Assembly (NCBI GenBank): GCA_910586315.1
Contig: CAJUIP010000010.1
Span: 16,032 to 80,031, forward strand
Direction of reading: 5' to 3'
Length of the DNA stretch: 64,000 bases
Origin: an uncultured Lachnospiraceae bacterium
GTDB taxonomy: Bacteria > Bacillota > Clostridia > Lachnospirales > Lachnospiraceae
Positions within the stretch are counted from its first letter, which is position 1. Each line of letters starts with the position of its first letter. The position numbers were made by a program, and so were the translations under genes. The notes below the pieces were generated by a model. The model was not told the DNA's origin. It ran no database searches and was given only the letters and a program-made list of their open reading frames with translations. Shown here in pieces: positions 50,824 to 60,250 of the stretch.

Positions 50824-52296
50824 TTATTTTTTATCGCCCTGAACCGGCTCGCAGGTCAGGTCGATACCAAGCTTTTTAAAAATTTTTGTGTCCACATCTG
50901 ATAAGAGGACGGAAGTGTGAAGCTGACAGCCGCGGAGCCTTGGGAGCTGCTCTAGGGCTTTTTGGGCGTTTTCATCGGTAGCCGCACAAGTAGATAAGGC
51001 GATGAGAACCTCGTCTGTATGAAGCCTGGGGTTGATGCTTCCCAGGTATTTTACCTTTAATTCCTGGATGGGAGCGATGGATTCCGGAGAAATCAGGTCC
51101 AGACCATGGTCAATGCCGCCCAATTCTTTTACTGCATTTAAAAGAACAGCGGCGGAAGCGCCTAAGAGCTCTTTTGTTTTTCCCAGGACGATTTTTCCGT
51201 CAGGAAGCTCTAAAGCGGCAGCCGGAGCCAGAATGGACGCTGCCAGAGAGAGGGCGGCAGGAACCACGGCGCGGTTTTCCGGAGAAATTTTTGCCTGCTT
51301 CATGATCAACTCAATTTTATAGGCCTCACCGTTGGCGGATTCATCCTTAATTAACTTTCCAAGAGCCTGATAGTAACGGCGGATAATTTCCTGGCGGGAT
51401 GCTTCGCGGCAGACTTCATCGTCAACAATGCAGAAGCCTGCCATGTTGACGCCCATGTCAGTAGGGGATTTATACGGGCATTCCCCGAAAATTCCCTCGA
51501 AAATTGCACTTAAAACAGGGAAAATCTCTACATCACGGTTATAATTTACGGTGGTTTCTCCATAGGACTCCAGGTGGAAGGGATCAATCATGTTTACATC
51601 GTTTAAATCGGCGGTAGCTGCTTCATAGGCCAGGTTTACCGGATGCTTTAATGGCAGGTTCCAGACGGGGAAGGTCTCAAATTTTGCGTATCCGGCCTTG
51701 ATACCCTTCTTGTTTTCATGATAAAGCTGGGAAAGGCAGGTGGCCATTTTCCCGCTCCCGGGCCCTGGGGCCGTGACTACAACCAAAGGCCTTGAGGTCT
51801 CGATATAATCATTTTTTCCGTAACCTTCATCACTTACGATGTAAGGGATATTGCTGGGATAGCCGTTTATGGTGTAATGGCGGTAAACCCTGATTCCCAT
51901 TTTTTCCAGCTTATTTTTAAACTGGACGATGGGGGGAATTTCAGAATAGTGGGTGATGACCACGCTGCCTACATAAAGGCTCCGGTCTGTAAAGACGCGG
52001 ATCAGACGGAGTACGTCCAGGTCATAGGTAATTCCCAGATCATAACGGATTTTGTTTTTTGTGATGTCCGCGGCATTGATGACGATGATGATTTCCGCCT
52101 GGTCGGCAAGCTGCATCAGCATGCGGAGTTTGCTGTCCGGTTCAAAGCCCGGAAGGACTCTGGAGGCATGATAGTCGTCAAAGAGCTTGCCGCCGAATTC
52201 AAGATACAGTTTATCACCGAACTGGCCAATACGTTCACGGATGTGATCGGACTGCATGGCCAGGTATTTGGCGTTGTCGAACCCCTGTTTTTGCAT
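50824..52296 (-). CDS. DUF1846 family protein
   Basis: This 490-aa cytoplasmic protein matches the DUF1846 family: KQGFDNAKYLAMQSDHIRER at the start, then a P-loop-like VVTAPGPGSGKMATCLSQLY (about residues 180-199), so nucleotide binding is likely. The family has structures but no settled function. The start is ATG 52296, with GGAGG 11 bases upstream; the earlier ATG at 52317 lacks a site and would add residues not usual in the family. The gene heads an operon with the M20 peptidase. Confidence 0.88.
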   Translation of the reverse strand: MQKQGFDNAKYLAMQSDHIRERIGQFGDKLYLEFGGKLFDDYHASRVLPGFEPDSKLRMLMQLADQAEIIIVINAADITKNKIRYDLGITYDLDVLRLIRVFTDRSLYVGSVVITHYSEIPPIVQFKNKLEKMGIRVYRHYTINGYPSNIPYIVSDEGYGKNDYIETSRPLVVVTAPGPGSGKMATCLSQLYHENKKGIKAGYAKFETFPVWNLPLKHPVNLAYEAATADLNDVNMIDPFHLESYGETTVNYNRDVEIFPVLSAIFEGIFGECPYKSPTDMGVNMAGFCIVDDEVCREASRQEIIRRYYQALGKLIKDESANGEAYKIELIMKQAKISPENRAVVPAALSLAASILAPAAALELPDGKIVLGKTKELLGASAAVLLNAVKELGGIDHGLDLISPESIAPIQELKVKYLGSINPRLHTDEVLIALSTCAATDENAQKALEQLPRLRGCQLHTSVLLSDVDTKIFKKLGIDLTCEPVQGDKK

Positions 52297-52387
52297 GATT
52301 GCATGTTCCTCCTGCATATTTTTCGCATATATTTCTATTATCTTACAAAAATTTACATTTGAACAGTAGTTTTTTAAATTTTTTTCT

Positions 52388-52416
52388 TTCCATAATGGCT
52401 ATACTTATGTTAAGAT
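52388..52416 (+). promoter_or_regulatory. Promoter of the DUF4015-uvrC-hprK cluster
   Basis: TTCCAT, a 17-base spacer and an extended -10 (TGtTAAGAT) lie 38 bases before the lipoprotein gene. Confidence 0.6.
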
Positions 52417-52453
52417 AGAGAAAGTAAGAAACTACGGAAGAGGAACGAAAAAC

Positions 52454-53692
52454 ATGAGAAGATGGTTATTTGCGGTTTCCCTTGCAGGACTGCTGACTTT
52501 GATAGGCTGTTCCAGACCTGCGCCGGAGGAAGAAACGGTGGCTGAAACTTTGCTGCCGGAGGAAGATCCTGCCGGGGAGGAGACCAGCGGAATTAAAGTC
52601 ATCGAAAACGTAGGCCCGGAGAAAAACAAGACCATTTCTGTCCGCATTGTGGATGAGAATAATCCGGCGCTGCCGGGGCGCGAGCCCACAAAAGTACGCG
52701 GAATTTATATTTCCGGCCCCATGTCAGGGAGTACGGAATTATTCCAGAACATTCTGGACAGTATGGAGGGAACGGAAATCAATACGGTGGTCATCGACTT
52801 TAAGGATGATCAGGGCCGGATTACCTGTCAGATTGATTCTCCGGTAGTGACGGAGATCGGCGCATGCCGCCCTTACGTGAAGGATATCAAGAGCCTGATT
52901 TCATCCCTAAAGGAGCGCGGGCTTTATGTTATTGCGCGCGTGGTGGCTTTCAGAGACCCCTATCTGGCGGAGCAGAAGCCGGAGTGGAGCCTCCATCTGG
53001 CAGACGGAAGCCTTTACCGGGACAGGCAGGGAATGGCCTGGGTGGACCCCTACCGGATCGAGGTCTGGGATTATCTGGTGGAGGTAGGAACCGCTGCAAA
53101 GGAAGCAGGCTTCGATGAGGTTCAGTTTGACTATATCCGGTTCTCCACAGAAGGAACCATGAAACAGGTGGTTTTTGACGAGGAGGTTACAAAAGGGCGC
53201 TCCAAAACAGACGCGATTACGGAATTTGTGAAATATGCCTATGAAAATCTGGCATCTCAGGGACTTTTCGTGTCTGCGGATGTGTTCGGGACAATTATAG
53301 ACAGCGATATTGACGCCAACGCCGTGGGCCAGATCTATACGGAGATGGCGAAGCATCTGGACTATATCTGTCCTATGATTTACCCGTCCCACTACGGCGA
53401 GGGGAATTTCGGGCTGGATTATCCGGATAAGCACCCTTACGAGACGGTTCTTGCGGCTCTGCAGAAGTCGAAAACCGTCCTGGAACAGGCCGCCAAAGCG
53501 GATGAACAGAGCCGTCAGGCTGTAGTAAGGCCGTGGCTTCAGGATTTTACGGCTTCCTATCTGGGGGAGGGCAAGTATAAGCCCTATGGGTATAAGGAAA
53601 TACAAGAGCAGATACAGGCAGTGAAAGATGCAGGGTATGATGAGTGGATGCTCTGGAGCGCTGCCAACCGCTATCATTTCCGACCGGAGTAG
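52454..53692 (+). CDS. Putative glycoside hydrolase lipoprotein (DUF4015)
   Basis: This 412-aa protein has a signal peptide with lipobox LIGC (Cys19), an acidic linker, and a TIM-barrel domain of the DUF4015 family (TKVRGIYISGPMSGS; VVIDFKDDQGRITC; EVQFDYIRFSTEG; ICPMIYPSHYGEG). The family is related to polysaccharide hydrolases, but its substrate is not established. It is predicted to sit on the outer face of the membrane. AAGAGGAACG precedes the start. It is the first gene of the long housekeeping cluster. Confidence 0.85.
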   Translation: MRRWLFAVSLAGLLTLIGCSRPAPEEETVAETLLPEEDPAGEETSGIKVIENVGPEKNKTISVRIVDENNPALPGREPTKVRGIYISGPMSGSTELFQNILDSMEGTEINTVVIDFKDDQGRITCQIDSPVVTEIGACRPYVKDIKSLISSLKERGLYVIARVVAFRDPYLAEQKPEWSLHLADGSLYRDRQGMAWVDPYRIEVWDYLVEVGTAAKEAGFDEVQFDYIRFSTEGTMKQVVFDEEVTKGRSKTDAITEFVKYAYENLASQGLFVSADVFGTIIDSDIDANAVGQIYTEMAKHLDYICPMIYPSHYGEGNFGLDYPDKHPYETVLAALQKSKTVLEQAAKADEQSRQAVVRPWLQDFTASYLGEGKYKPYGYKEIQEQIQAVKDAGYDEWMLWSAANRYHFRPE

Positions 53693-53729
53693 GCCGGTAT
53701 ACCCACATGGAAGCGGGAGGAGGAAAAAG

Positions 53730-54254
53730 ATGAATCAGGAAAGAACCATACCAGTGCCGGGAGAATTTTACCGGCACTTTAAAAATAAGATGTACCAGAT
53801 TGTGGCTATCGCCTGCCATTCCGAAACAGGGGAAAAGATGGTAGTGTATCAGGCCCTTTATGGAGAGTTTAAAGTGTGGGTGCGCCCTCTGGCGAATTTC
53901 ATGGAAGAGGTCGACCGCGAACAATACCCGGACGCAGGACAGAAGTTCCGGTTTGAAAAGGCGGAAGGAAGTGTTATCAATGAGGCATTGGACGGGAAAG
54001 AAGAGAAGCCCACGTGCCAGCCGGGTCTGAACGCCTGTCTTTTGGAATTTTTTGACGCTATGGATGAAAAGAACTATGACAGGATGCTGGAGGCCCTGCA
54101 GAAGCTTTCTAAAAAGGCCGCCAGGAAGGAAGTGGACGATATCTGCACAGTCCTTGATATACAGGCATCCGGAGAAACCGTAGAGGAACAGATTGCTGAT
54201 ATCAGACGGCATATTCTGACGCTGAAAAAATTTGACGGAGAGCGATTGCGTTGA
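53730..54254 (+). CDS. DUF1653-domain protein
   Basis: This 174-aa protein has an N-terminal DUF1653 domain (about residues 8-65; GEFYRHFKNKMYQIVAIACH; MVVYQALYGEFKVWVRPLAN) followed by a helical region. DUF1653 is a small beta-rich domain of unknown role. The start is ATG 53730 after GGGAGGAGG; an upstream in-frame ATG at 53628 lies inside the previous gene. The stop overlaps the uvrC start. Confidence 0.88.
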   Translation: MNQERTIPVPGEFYRHFKNKMYQIVAIACHSETGEKMVVYQALYGEFKVWVRPLANFMEEVDREQYPDAGQKFRFEKAEGSVINEALDGKEEKPTCQPGLNACLLEFFDAMDEKNYDRMLEALQKLSKKAARKEVDDICTVLDIQASGETVEEQIADIRRHILTLKKFDGERLR

Positions 54255-56146
54255 CAGAGAATGAAAATCCTTTCAATATAGAAGAAGAACTAAAGAAACT
54301 CCCAGCTTCGCCGGGAGTTTATATCATGCATGATAAACACGATGAGATTATTTACGTGGGAAAGGCCGTCAGCTTAAAAAACCGGGTGCGTCAGTATTTC
54401 CAGAGCAGCCGTAATAAGACGGCAAAAATTGAAAAAATGGTTTCCAGAATCGCCCGGTTTGAGTATATCATTACCGATTCGGAACTGGAAGCGCTGGTTT
54501 TAGAATGTAATCTCATAAAAGAGCATCGTCCGAAATATAATACCATGTTAAAGGACGACAAGACGTATCCCTATATTAAAGTAACCACAGATGAGGCATT
54601 CCCGCGGGTTTTGTTTTCCCGGACCATGAAAAAGGACAAATGCAGGTATTTTGGCCCCTACACCAGCGGGGGCGCCGTGAAGGATACGATCGACTTAATC
54701 CATAAGCTCTGGAAAATCCGCACCTGTACCAGGAAGCTTCCGGGAGATATCGGAAAGGACCGTCCCTGCTTAAATTACCATATTAAACAGTGTTCGGCCC
54801 CCTGTCAGGGGTATATATCAGAGGAGGAATACGGGAAGGCCGTGGCCCAGGCCCTGGAATTTTTAAACGGCCATTACGCCCCGGTTCTTGCAATGCTGGA
54901 GGAAAAGATGTTAGCCGCCTCGGAGGAGATGGATTTTGAAACGGCTATTGCGTACCGGGAGCTTTTAAACAGCGTAAAGCAGATTGCCCAGAAACAGAAA
55001 ATCACTAGTCAGAGCATGGAGGATAGGGATATTATCGCCATTGCCAGGGATAATGAGGACGCGGTAGTCCAGGTGTTTTTCGTCCGGGACGGGAAGCTCA
55101 TCGGCCGGGAGCATTTTCATGTATCCGCGTTAACAGCCGGAGACGACAGCCAGATCATCGGCAGCTTTGTGAAACAGTTTTATGCCGGAACGCCGTTTCT
55201 TCCCAGAGAGATTTGGGTACAGCAGGAGTTTGAGGAGATGGATTTAATCAGCAGATGGCTCACCAAACGCCGCGGCGCGGGCGTAAAATTCGTGGTGCCG
55301 AAAAAGGGGCAGAAGGAACGGTTAGTGGAGCTGGCAGCAAAAAACGCCCTGCTGGTGCTTTCTCAGGACAAGGAAAAAATAAAGCGGGAGGAGCTAAAGA
55401 CCATCGGCGCCATGAATCAGGTGGGAGAGTGGCTGGGGCTTTCCCGGGTGAAGCGGATTGAGGCCTTTGATATTTCTAACATAAGCGGTTTTGAATCCGT
55501 GGGTTCCATGGTGGTTTATGAGGACGGAAGACCGAAGCGGAATGATTACAGAAAATTTAAAATAAAGACGGTACAGGGGCCAAACGATTATGCCTCCATG
55601 GAAGAAGTGCTCACCAGAAGGTTCCGCCATGGGCTGGAGGAAAAACGGGAGCTTAAGGAGGAGAACCAGACTGAGACCTTCGGAAGCTTTACCAGATTTC
55701 CGGATCTGATCATGATGGACGGGGGCCGCGGCCAGGTGAATGTGGCCTTAAGGGTATTGGAGGAACTGAAGCTTTCCATTCCGGTCTGCGGCATGGTAAA
55801 GGACGACAATCACAGAACCAGAGGCCTCTACTATCAGAATGTGGAGATTCCCATTGACAGGCACAGCGAGGGTTTTAAGCTGATTACAAGAATCCAGGAC
55901 GAGGCCCACCGGTTTGCCATCGAATACCACAGAAGCTTAAGAAGCAAAGGGCAGGTCCGCTCCATGCTGGATGAAATCGAGGGCATCGGCCCTGCCAGAA
56001 GAAAGGCTCTGATGCGCCGGTTCAAATCCCTGGAAGCGGTACGGGATGCGAAAATGGAGGAGCTTGCGTCCACAGAAGGGATGAATCAGAAGGCGGCAGA
56101 AAGCGTATACGCCTTTTTCCATCCTTCCCAAAAAGAAAATCAGTGA
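54251..56146 (+). CDS. uvrC: Excinuclease ABC subunit C
   Basis: This 631-aa UvrC makes both incisions in nucleotide excision repair with UvrA and UvrB. Domains in order: GIY-YIG nuclease (about residues 14-95; SPGVYIMHDKHDEIIYVGKA), UVR motif (about 200-235), RNase H-like second nuclease (about 380-540; ending MMDGGRGQVN) and C-terminal helix-hairpin-helix (DEIEGIGPARRKALMRRF). The start is TTG 54251, overlapping the upstream stop (TTGA), which suggests coupled translation. Confidence 0.96.
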   Translation: MTENENPFNIEEELKKLPASPGVYIMHDKHDEIIYVGKAVSLKNRVRQYFQSSRNKTAKIEKMVSRIARFEYIITDSELEALVLECNLIKEHRPKYNTMLKDDKTYPYIKVTTDEAFPRVLFSRTMKKDKCRYFGPYTSGGAVKDTIDLIHKLWKIRTCTRKLPGDIGKDRPCLNYHIKQCSAPCQGYISEEEYGKAVAQALEFLNGHYAPVLAMLEEKMLAASEEMDFETAIAYRELLNSVKQIAQKQKITSQSMEDRDIIAIARDNEDAVVQVFFVRDGKLIGREHFHVSALTAGDDSQIIGSFVKQFYAGTPFLPREIWVQQEFEEMDLISRWLTKRRGAGVKFVVPKKGQKERLVELAAKNALLVLSQDKEKIKREELKTIGAMNQVGEWLGLSRVKRIEAFDISNISGFESVGSMVVYEDGRPKRNDYRKFKIKTVQGPNDYASMEEVLTRRFRHGLEEKRELKEENQTETFGSFTRFPDLIMMDGGRGQVNVALRVLEELKLSIPVCGMVKDDNHRTRGLYYQNVEIPIDRHSEGFKLITRIQDEAHRFAIEYHRSLRSKGQVRSMLDEIEGIGPARRKALMRRFKSLEAVRDAKMEELASTEGMNQKAAESVYAFFHPSQKENQ

Positions 56147-56211
56147 CAATCAGGGGAATCTGTGCTAGAGTGTGTTTGAAAATTGCATGAAGAAGCAGAG
56201 AGGGGAATAGT

Positions 56212-57141
56212 ATGTACGGGGTTACCATTACCGAATTAATCAATAAAATGGACTTTAAAAATCTGACGCCGGAGCTGGACACCAGTAAAATTGTGCTGTC
56301 CCATCCGGATGTGAACCGTCCGGCCTTACAGCTTACGGGATTTTACGATCATTTTGACAACGAGCGTGTCCAGATGCTGGGAAATGTGGAGATGGCTTAC
56401 CTTTCCGGTCTTTCAAGGGAACGGAGGCTGGCTATGTATGACAAGCTAATCTCCAGCAAGATTCCCTGTGTGGTCTTTTGCAGAAACCAGATTCCGGAGG
56501 AGGAGGTCGTGGCTCTCTGCATGCATTACGGCGTTCCCTGCCTGTCCTGTGCAAAGCCCACCTCCGATACCATGGCGGAAGTCATTCGCTGGCTGAAGGC
56601 TAAACTTGCCCCCTGCATCAGTATTCACGGGGTTCTGGTGGATGTGTTCGGAGAAGGCATTCTTATTATGGGAGAGAGCGGCATCGGAAAGAGCGAGGCA
56701 GCGTTAGAGCTTATAAAGCGGGGACACCGCCTGGTCAGTGACGACGTGGTGGAGATCCGGAAGGTGAGCGATGTGACTCTGGTGGGGTCTGCTCCGGATA
56801 TGACCAGATATTTCATCGAGCTTCGGGGCATCGGCATTGTGAACGTGAAGACGCTGTTTGGGGTGGAGTGCGTGAAGGACACCCAATCTATTAACATGGT
56901 GATTAAGCTTGAGGAGTGGGATAAGGAAAAGGAATACGACAGACTGGGAATGGAAGACCAGTACACGGAATTTCTGGGAAATAAGGTAGTCTGCCACAGC
57001 ATTCCGATCCGTCCCGGCCGGAATCTGGCGGTGATCGTGGAGACCGCGGCTGTCAATTATCGTCAGAAAAAGATGGGGTACAATGCGGCCAGGGAGCTCT
57101 ACGACCGTGTGCAGGCCAATCTTGTAAAAAAAAGTGAATAA
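56212..57141 (+). CDS. hprK: HPr kinase/phosphorylase
   Basis: This 309-aa enzyme phosphorylates HPr or Crh on Ser46 and removes that phosphate, and is the sensor for carbon catabolite control. It has Walker A GESGIGKSEAAL (about residue 154) and the signature ELRGIGIVNVKTLFGVECV. The start follows GAGGGG. It lies in the same cluster as an HPr-like gene (59882) that keeps Ser46, a plausible substrate. Confidence 0.96.
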   Translation: MYGVTITELINKMDFKNLTPELDTSKIVLSHPDVNRPALQLTGFYDHFDNERVQMLGNVEMAYLSGLSRERRLAMYDKLISSKIPCVVFCRNQIPEEEVVALCMHYGVPCLSCAKPTSDTMAEVIRWLKAKLAPCISIHGVLVDVFGEGILIMGESGIGKSEAALELIKRGHRLVSDDVVEIRKVSDVTLVGSAPDMTRYFIELRGIGIVNVKTLFGVECVKDTQSINMVIKLEEWDKEKEYDRLGMEDQYTEFLGNKVVCHSIPIRPGRNLAVIVETAAVNYRQKKMGYNAARELYDRVQANLVKKSE

Positions 57142-57162
57142 AGGTTTTAGGGGCGAAGACGC

Positions 57163-58041
57163 ATGGAAGTGAAAATCAGGGAACCGATGAAGCGGCATAC
57201 ATCCTTTAGAGCCGGAGGACCGGCTGACTGGTACGCGGCTCCGGAAACCGCGGACGAGCTGGCGGCGGTGTGCCGGGCATGCCGGAAGGCGGGAAGCCGT
57301 TTTTATGTGATTGGAAATGGAAGCAATCTTTTAGTCAGTGACGAGGGCTTTCGCGGTGTTATCATCAGCACGGAGAAGTTCCGGAAACTGGAAGCTGCCG
57401 GAAAGAGTTTAAAGGCAGGAGCAGGAGTTTTGCTGTCGAAAGCCGCCAACGAAGCATTAAAGGCCGGGCTTTCAGGGCTTGAATTTGCAGCCGGAATTCC
57501 CGGCAGCGTAGGCGGCGCTGTGGTGATGAACGCAGGTGCCTACGGTTCTGAAATGAAAGATGTATTAAAAAGCGTGACAGTTCTGGATTCGGACGGAAAT
57601 GTTCTCACACTGGATACGAAGGATCTGGAGCTTGGCTACCGGACCAGCATCATACCGAAAAAAGGCTATGTAGTTCTGGAGGCGTTATTTTCTCTGGAAT
57701 GTGGGAACATGGAGGAGATCCGGCAGAAAATGGATAATCTGGCTGAAAAGAGGAAGGAAAAGCAGCCGCTGGAGTATCCGAGCGCGGGAAGTACCTTTAA
57801 GAGGCCGGAGGGATATTTTGCAGGGAAGCTGATCGAGGACGCGGGCCTCAGGGGATTTTCTGTGGGCGGAGCCGCCGTGTCAGAAAAGCATGCGGGATTT
57901 GTCATCAATAAGGACAATGCCTCCGCGTCCGATATTTACAGGCTTTGTGAGGAAGTGAAACGACGTGTAAAGGAATACTCGGGAGTTACACTGGAGATGG
58001 AAGTTAAGCTTTTGGGCCAATTCGGGGAGGAAAAGCAGTGA
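57163..58041 (+). CDS. murB: UDP-N-acetylenolpyruvoylglucosamine reductase
   Basis: This 292-aa FAD enzyme makes UDP-MurNAc for peptidoglycan. It has the FAD-binding block FYVIGNGSNLLVSDEGFRG, the region FAAGIPGSVGGAVVMNAGAYG and the catalytic Ser in PSAGSTFKRPEG. AGGGG precedes the start. Its stop overlaps the rapZ start (GTGA). The hprK-murB-rapZ-whiA order is common in clostridia. Confidence 0.96.
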   Translation: MEVKIREPMKRHTSFRAGGPADWYAAPETADELAAVCRACRKAGSRFYVIGNGSNLLVSDEGFRGVIISTEKFRKLEAAGKSLKAGAGVLLSKAANEALKAGLSGLEFAAGIPGSVGGAVVMNAGAYGSEMKDVLKSVTVLDSDGNVLTLDTKDLELGYRTSIIPKKGYVVLEALFSLECGNMEEIRQKMDNLAEKRKEKQPLEYPSAGSTFKRPEGYFAGKLIEDAGLRGFSVGGAAVSEKHAGFVINKDNASASDIYRLCEEVKRRVKEYSGVTLEMEVKLLGQFGEEKQ

Positions 58042-58907
58042 AGCTTGTCATTGTAACTGGAATGTCGGGGGCAGGAAAGACCACGGCGCTAAAAATCTTT
58101 GAGGACATGGGATTTTATTGTGTGGACAATCTGCCCATTCTTCTGATTGAGAAATTTGTGGAACTGACTTTAAGGGACTGGAATGAGCCCAGAGATGTGG
58201 CCCTGGGAATTGATATAAGAAGCGGAGAGGACTTACCTCTGCTGAAAAATATCATTAAAAAATGGAGGGATAACGCCTATCCGTTTTTTATCTTGTTTCT
58301 GGATTCCAGCGACAGCTGCCTCATTAAGAGATATAAAGAAACCAGGAGGAGCCATCCCTTATCCAGATCCGGACGGATTGAAAAGGGAATTGCCATGGAA
58401 CGGGAAAAGCTGGATTTCCTTATGGATGAGGCTGATTACCGGCTGGATACCAGCAGACTTCTCACAAAGGATTTGAGGGAGGAGCTGGAAAACCTGTTTT
58501 TCGGCGACCGGGAGAAGAGCCATCTTTTTATTACGGTGCTGAGCTTCGGTTTCAAATACGGAATCCCTTCCGATGCAGATCTGGTTTTTGATGTGAGGTT
58601 TCTGCCGAACCCATACTATATAGAAGAGCTGCGGTTCCATACAGGGAATGAAAAGGCCGTGCAGGAGTACGTGATGCAGGGAAGTACCGGGGAAGAGTTT
58701 CTGCAAAAGCTCATGGAGCTTTTATATTTTCTGGTTCCCAGGTATGAGCAGGAGGGAAAAAATCAGCTTGTCATTGCCATCGGATGTACCGGAGGAAAAC
58801 ACCGTTCCGTGACTATTGCCTGCGAGGTCTATGACCGGCTTATGAAGGATGCAAGGTATGAGGGGCGCCTGGAGCACAGGGACGCCAAAACAGATGGAGG
58901 GAGATAG
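58038..58907 (+). CDS. rapZ: RNase adapter/nucleotide-binding protein RapZ (YvcJ)
   Basis: This 289-aa P-loop protein has Walker A GMSGAGKTTA near residue 8, and RSHPLSRSGRIEKGI and GCTGGKHRSVTIA as other conserved blocks. In E. coli it directs RNase E to a small RNA; in Bacillus the YvcJ role concerns competence. The start is GTG 58038, overlapping the murB stop. whiA starts directly after its stop codon; the yvcK gene often found between them is absent. Confidence 0.95.
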   Translation: MKLVIVTGMSGAGKTTALKIFEDMGFYCVDNLPILLIEKFVELTLRDWNEPRDVALGIDIRSGEDLPLLKNIIKKWRDNAYPFFILFLDSSDSCLIKRYKETRRSHPLSRSGRIEKGIAMEREKLDFLMDEADYRLDTSRLLTKDLREELENLFFGDREKSHLFITVLSFGFKYGIPSDADLVFDVRFLPNPYYIEELRFHTGNEKAVQEYVMQGSTGEEFLQKLMELLYFLVPRYEQEGKNQLVIAIGCTGGKHRSVTIACEVYDRLMKDARYEGRLEHRDAKTDGGR

Positions 58908-59885
58908 ATGTCGTTTTCTTCCCACATGAAAGAGGAATTGTCCAGGCAGCTGAGTCCGGCCAGGCATTGCCAGATTGCGGAAATTGCCGCTATTTTGAGC
59001 CTTTGCGGCCGGATTCAGATTTCCGGGGACGATCGTTACAGCATTAAAATACACACGGAAAATGTAACAGTTGCAAGAAAATGCTTTACATTATTAAAAA
59101 AAACATTTAATATAGGTACTGATATATCGATTCGGCGGAATTCCCATCTGGGGAAAAACAGAATTTATTCTGTTTGCGTGAAGCAGCATGAGGATGCGCT
59201 TCGCGTATTGAAGGCCACAAAGCTGCTTTCTGAAGACGGCGAGATTGGAGAGAATCTTTCCGTGGTTGGAAATGTGGTGGTACAGAATCCGTGCTGCCGC
59301 CGCGCTTTTTTAAGAGGCGCTTTCCTGGCATCCGGTTCCATCAGTGATCCGGAAAAGTTTTACCACCTGGAGATTGTATGCGCCACAGAGGCAAAAGCAA
59401 AGCAGATCCGGTCCATTATGACAACCTTCAACATGGAAGCGAAGATTGTCATACGAAAACGTTACTTTGTGGTATATATTAAAGAAGGAAATCAGATTGT
59501 TGATATGTTGAACGTAATGGAGGCCCATCTGTCCCTCATGGAATTCGAAAATATTCGGATTCTGAAGGAGATGAGAGGCAATGTGAACCGTCAGGTGAAC
59601 TGTGAGACGGCCAACATCAATAAAACCGTATCGGCGGCCTTAAAGCAGGTGGACGATATTGTTTATATTCGGGATACAATCGGTTTTGAAAGCCTTCCGC
59701 CGGGGCTTTTGCAGATTGCGCGGGCGCGGCTGGAAAAACCGGAGGCAACACTGAAAGAACTGGGTGAAGACCTGGAACCGCCTGTTGGAAAGTCGGGGGT
59801 GAACCACCGGCTCAGAAAACTCTGCGACATGGCGCAACGTTTGCGCGAGCAGGGAACGGGCAAGCAAGGAGGAGGAATATTATGA
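58908..59885 (+). CDS. whiA: WhiA, conserved DNA-binding protein of Gram-positives
   Basis: This 325-aa protein has two LAGLIDADG-like N-terminal repeats (about residues 20-210; CCRRAFLRGAFLASGSISDP) and a C-terminal helix-turn-helix (ATLKELGEDLEPPVGKSGVN). WhiA controls sporulation septation in Streptomyces and affects division and chromosome segregation in Bacillus. GGAGGGAGA precedes the start. It overlaps the HPr-like gene by four bases. Confidence 0.95.
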   Translation: MSFSSHMKEELSRQLSPARHCQIAEIAAILSLCGRIQISGDDRYSIKIHTENVTVARKCFTLLKKTFNIGTDISIRRNSHLGKNRIYSVCVKQHEDALRVLKATKLLSEDGEIGENLSVVGNVVVQNPCCRRAFLRGAFLASGSISDPEKFYHLEIVCATEAKAKQIRSIMTTFNMEAKIVIRKRYFVVYIKEGNQIVDMLNVMEAHLSLMEFENIRILKEMRGNVNRQVNCETANINKTVSAALKQVDDIVYIRDTIGFESLPPGLLQIARARLEKPEATLKELGEDLEPPVGKSGVNHRLRKLCDMAQRLREQGTGKQGGGIL

Positions 59886-60136
59886 CAAAACGAACTGTAA
59901 CCATTGAGCTGACTTCAGGCCTGGAGGCCCGTCCGATTGCGATGCTGGTGCAGCTCGCAAGCAGCTATGAGAGCAAGATTTACGTACAGAGCGACGACAG
60001 AAAAGTGAATGCAAAAAGTATCATGGGAATGATGACGCTGGATCTTCCCGTTGGTGAACAGGTTGTTGTGACGGCTGACGGGGTGGATGAAGAAAAAGCA
60101 ATCAATGATATTGAAAAATATCTGAGCAATAACTAA
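59882..60136 (+). CDS. crh: HPr-like protein with Glu15 (Crh-type)
   Basis: This 84-aa protein has the HPr fold, but the active-site His15 of the PTS is replaced by Glu (SGLEARPIA), so it cannot carry phosphate in sugar transport. The regulatory Ser46 is kept (NAKSIMGMM). This is the pattern of Bacillus Crh (Gln15, Ser46), which partners CcpA when phosphorylated by HprK. The whiA-crh neighbourhood also matches Bacillus. Glu could mimic a phosphorylated residue, which is speculation. AGGAGG precedes the start. A terminator follows. Confidence 0.85.
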   Translation: MTKRTVTIELTSGLEARPIAMLVQLASSYESKIYVQSDDRKVNAKSIMGMMTLDLPVGEQVVVTADGVDEEKAINDIEKYLSNN

Positions 60137-60150
60137 CGCTCTAAGTCCTC

Positions 60151-60181
60151 AAGGCTGTTTCAAATAAGAAACAGCCTTTTG
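60151..60181 (+). terminator. Terminator after the HPr-like gene
   Basis: AAGGCTGTTTC and GAAACAGCCTT form a perfect stem, followed by TT and GTG. The dnaE promoter begins right after it. Confidence 0.85.
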
Positions 60182-60183
60182 TG

Positions 60184-60189
60184 TATAAT
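60184..60189 (+). promoter_or_regulatory. -10 box of the dnaE promoter
   Basis: TATAAT lies 62 bases before the dnaE start, just after the terminator. The -35 box would overlap the terminator hairpin and is weak. Confidence 0.5.
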
Positions 60190-60250
60190 GGGTGTGCTTA
60201 GGGCCGCACTGCGGCGGAAAGGAAGATGTTCTGGATTTTGGAGGAAATAT

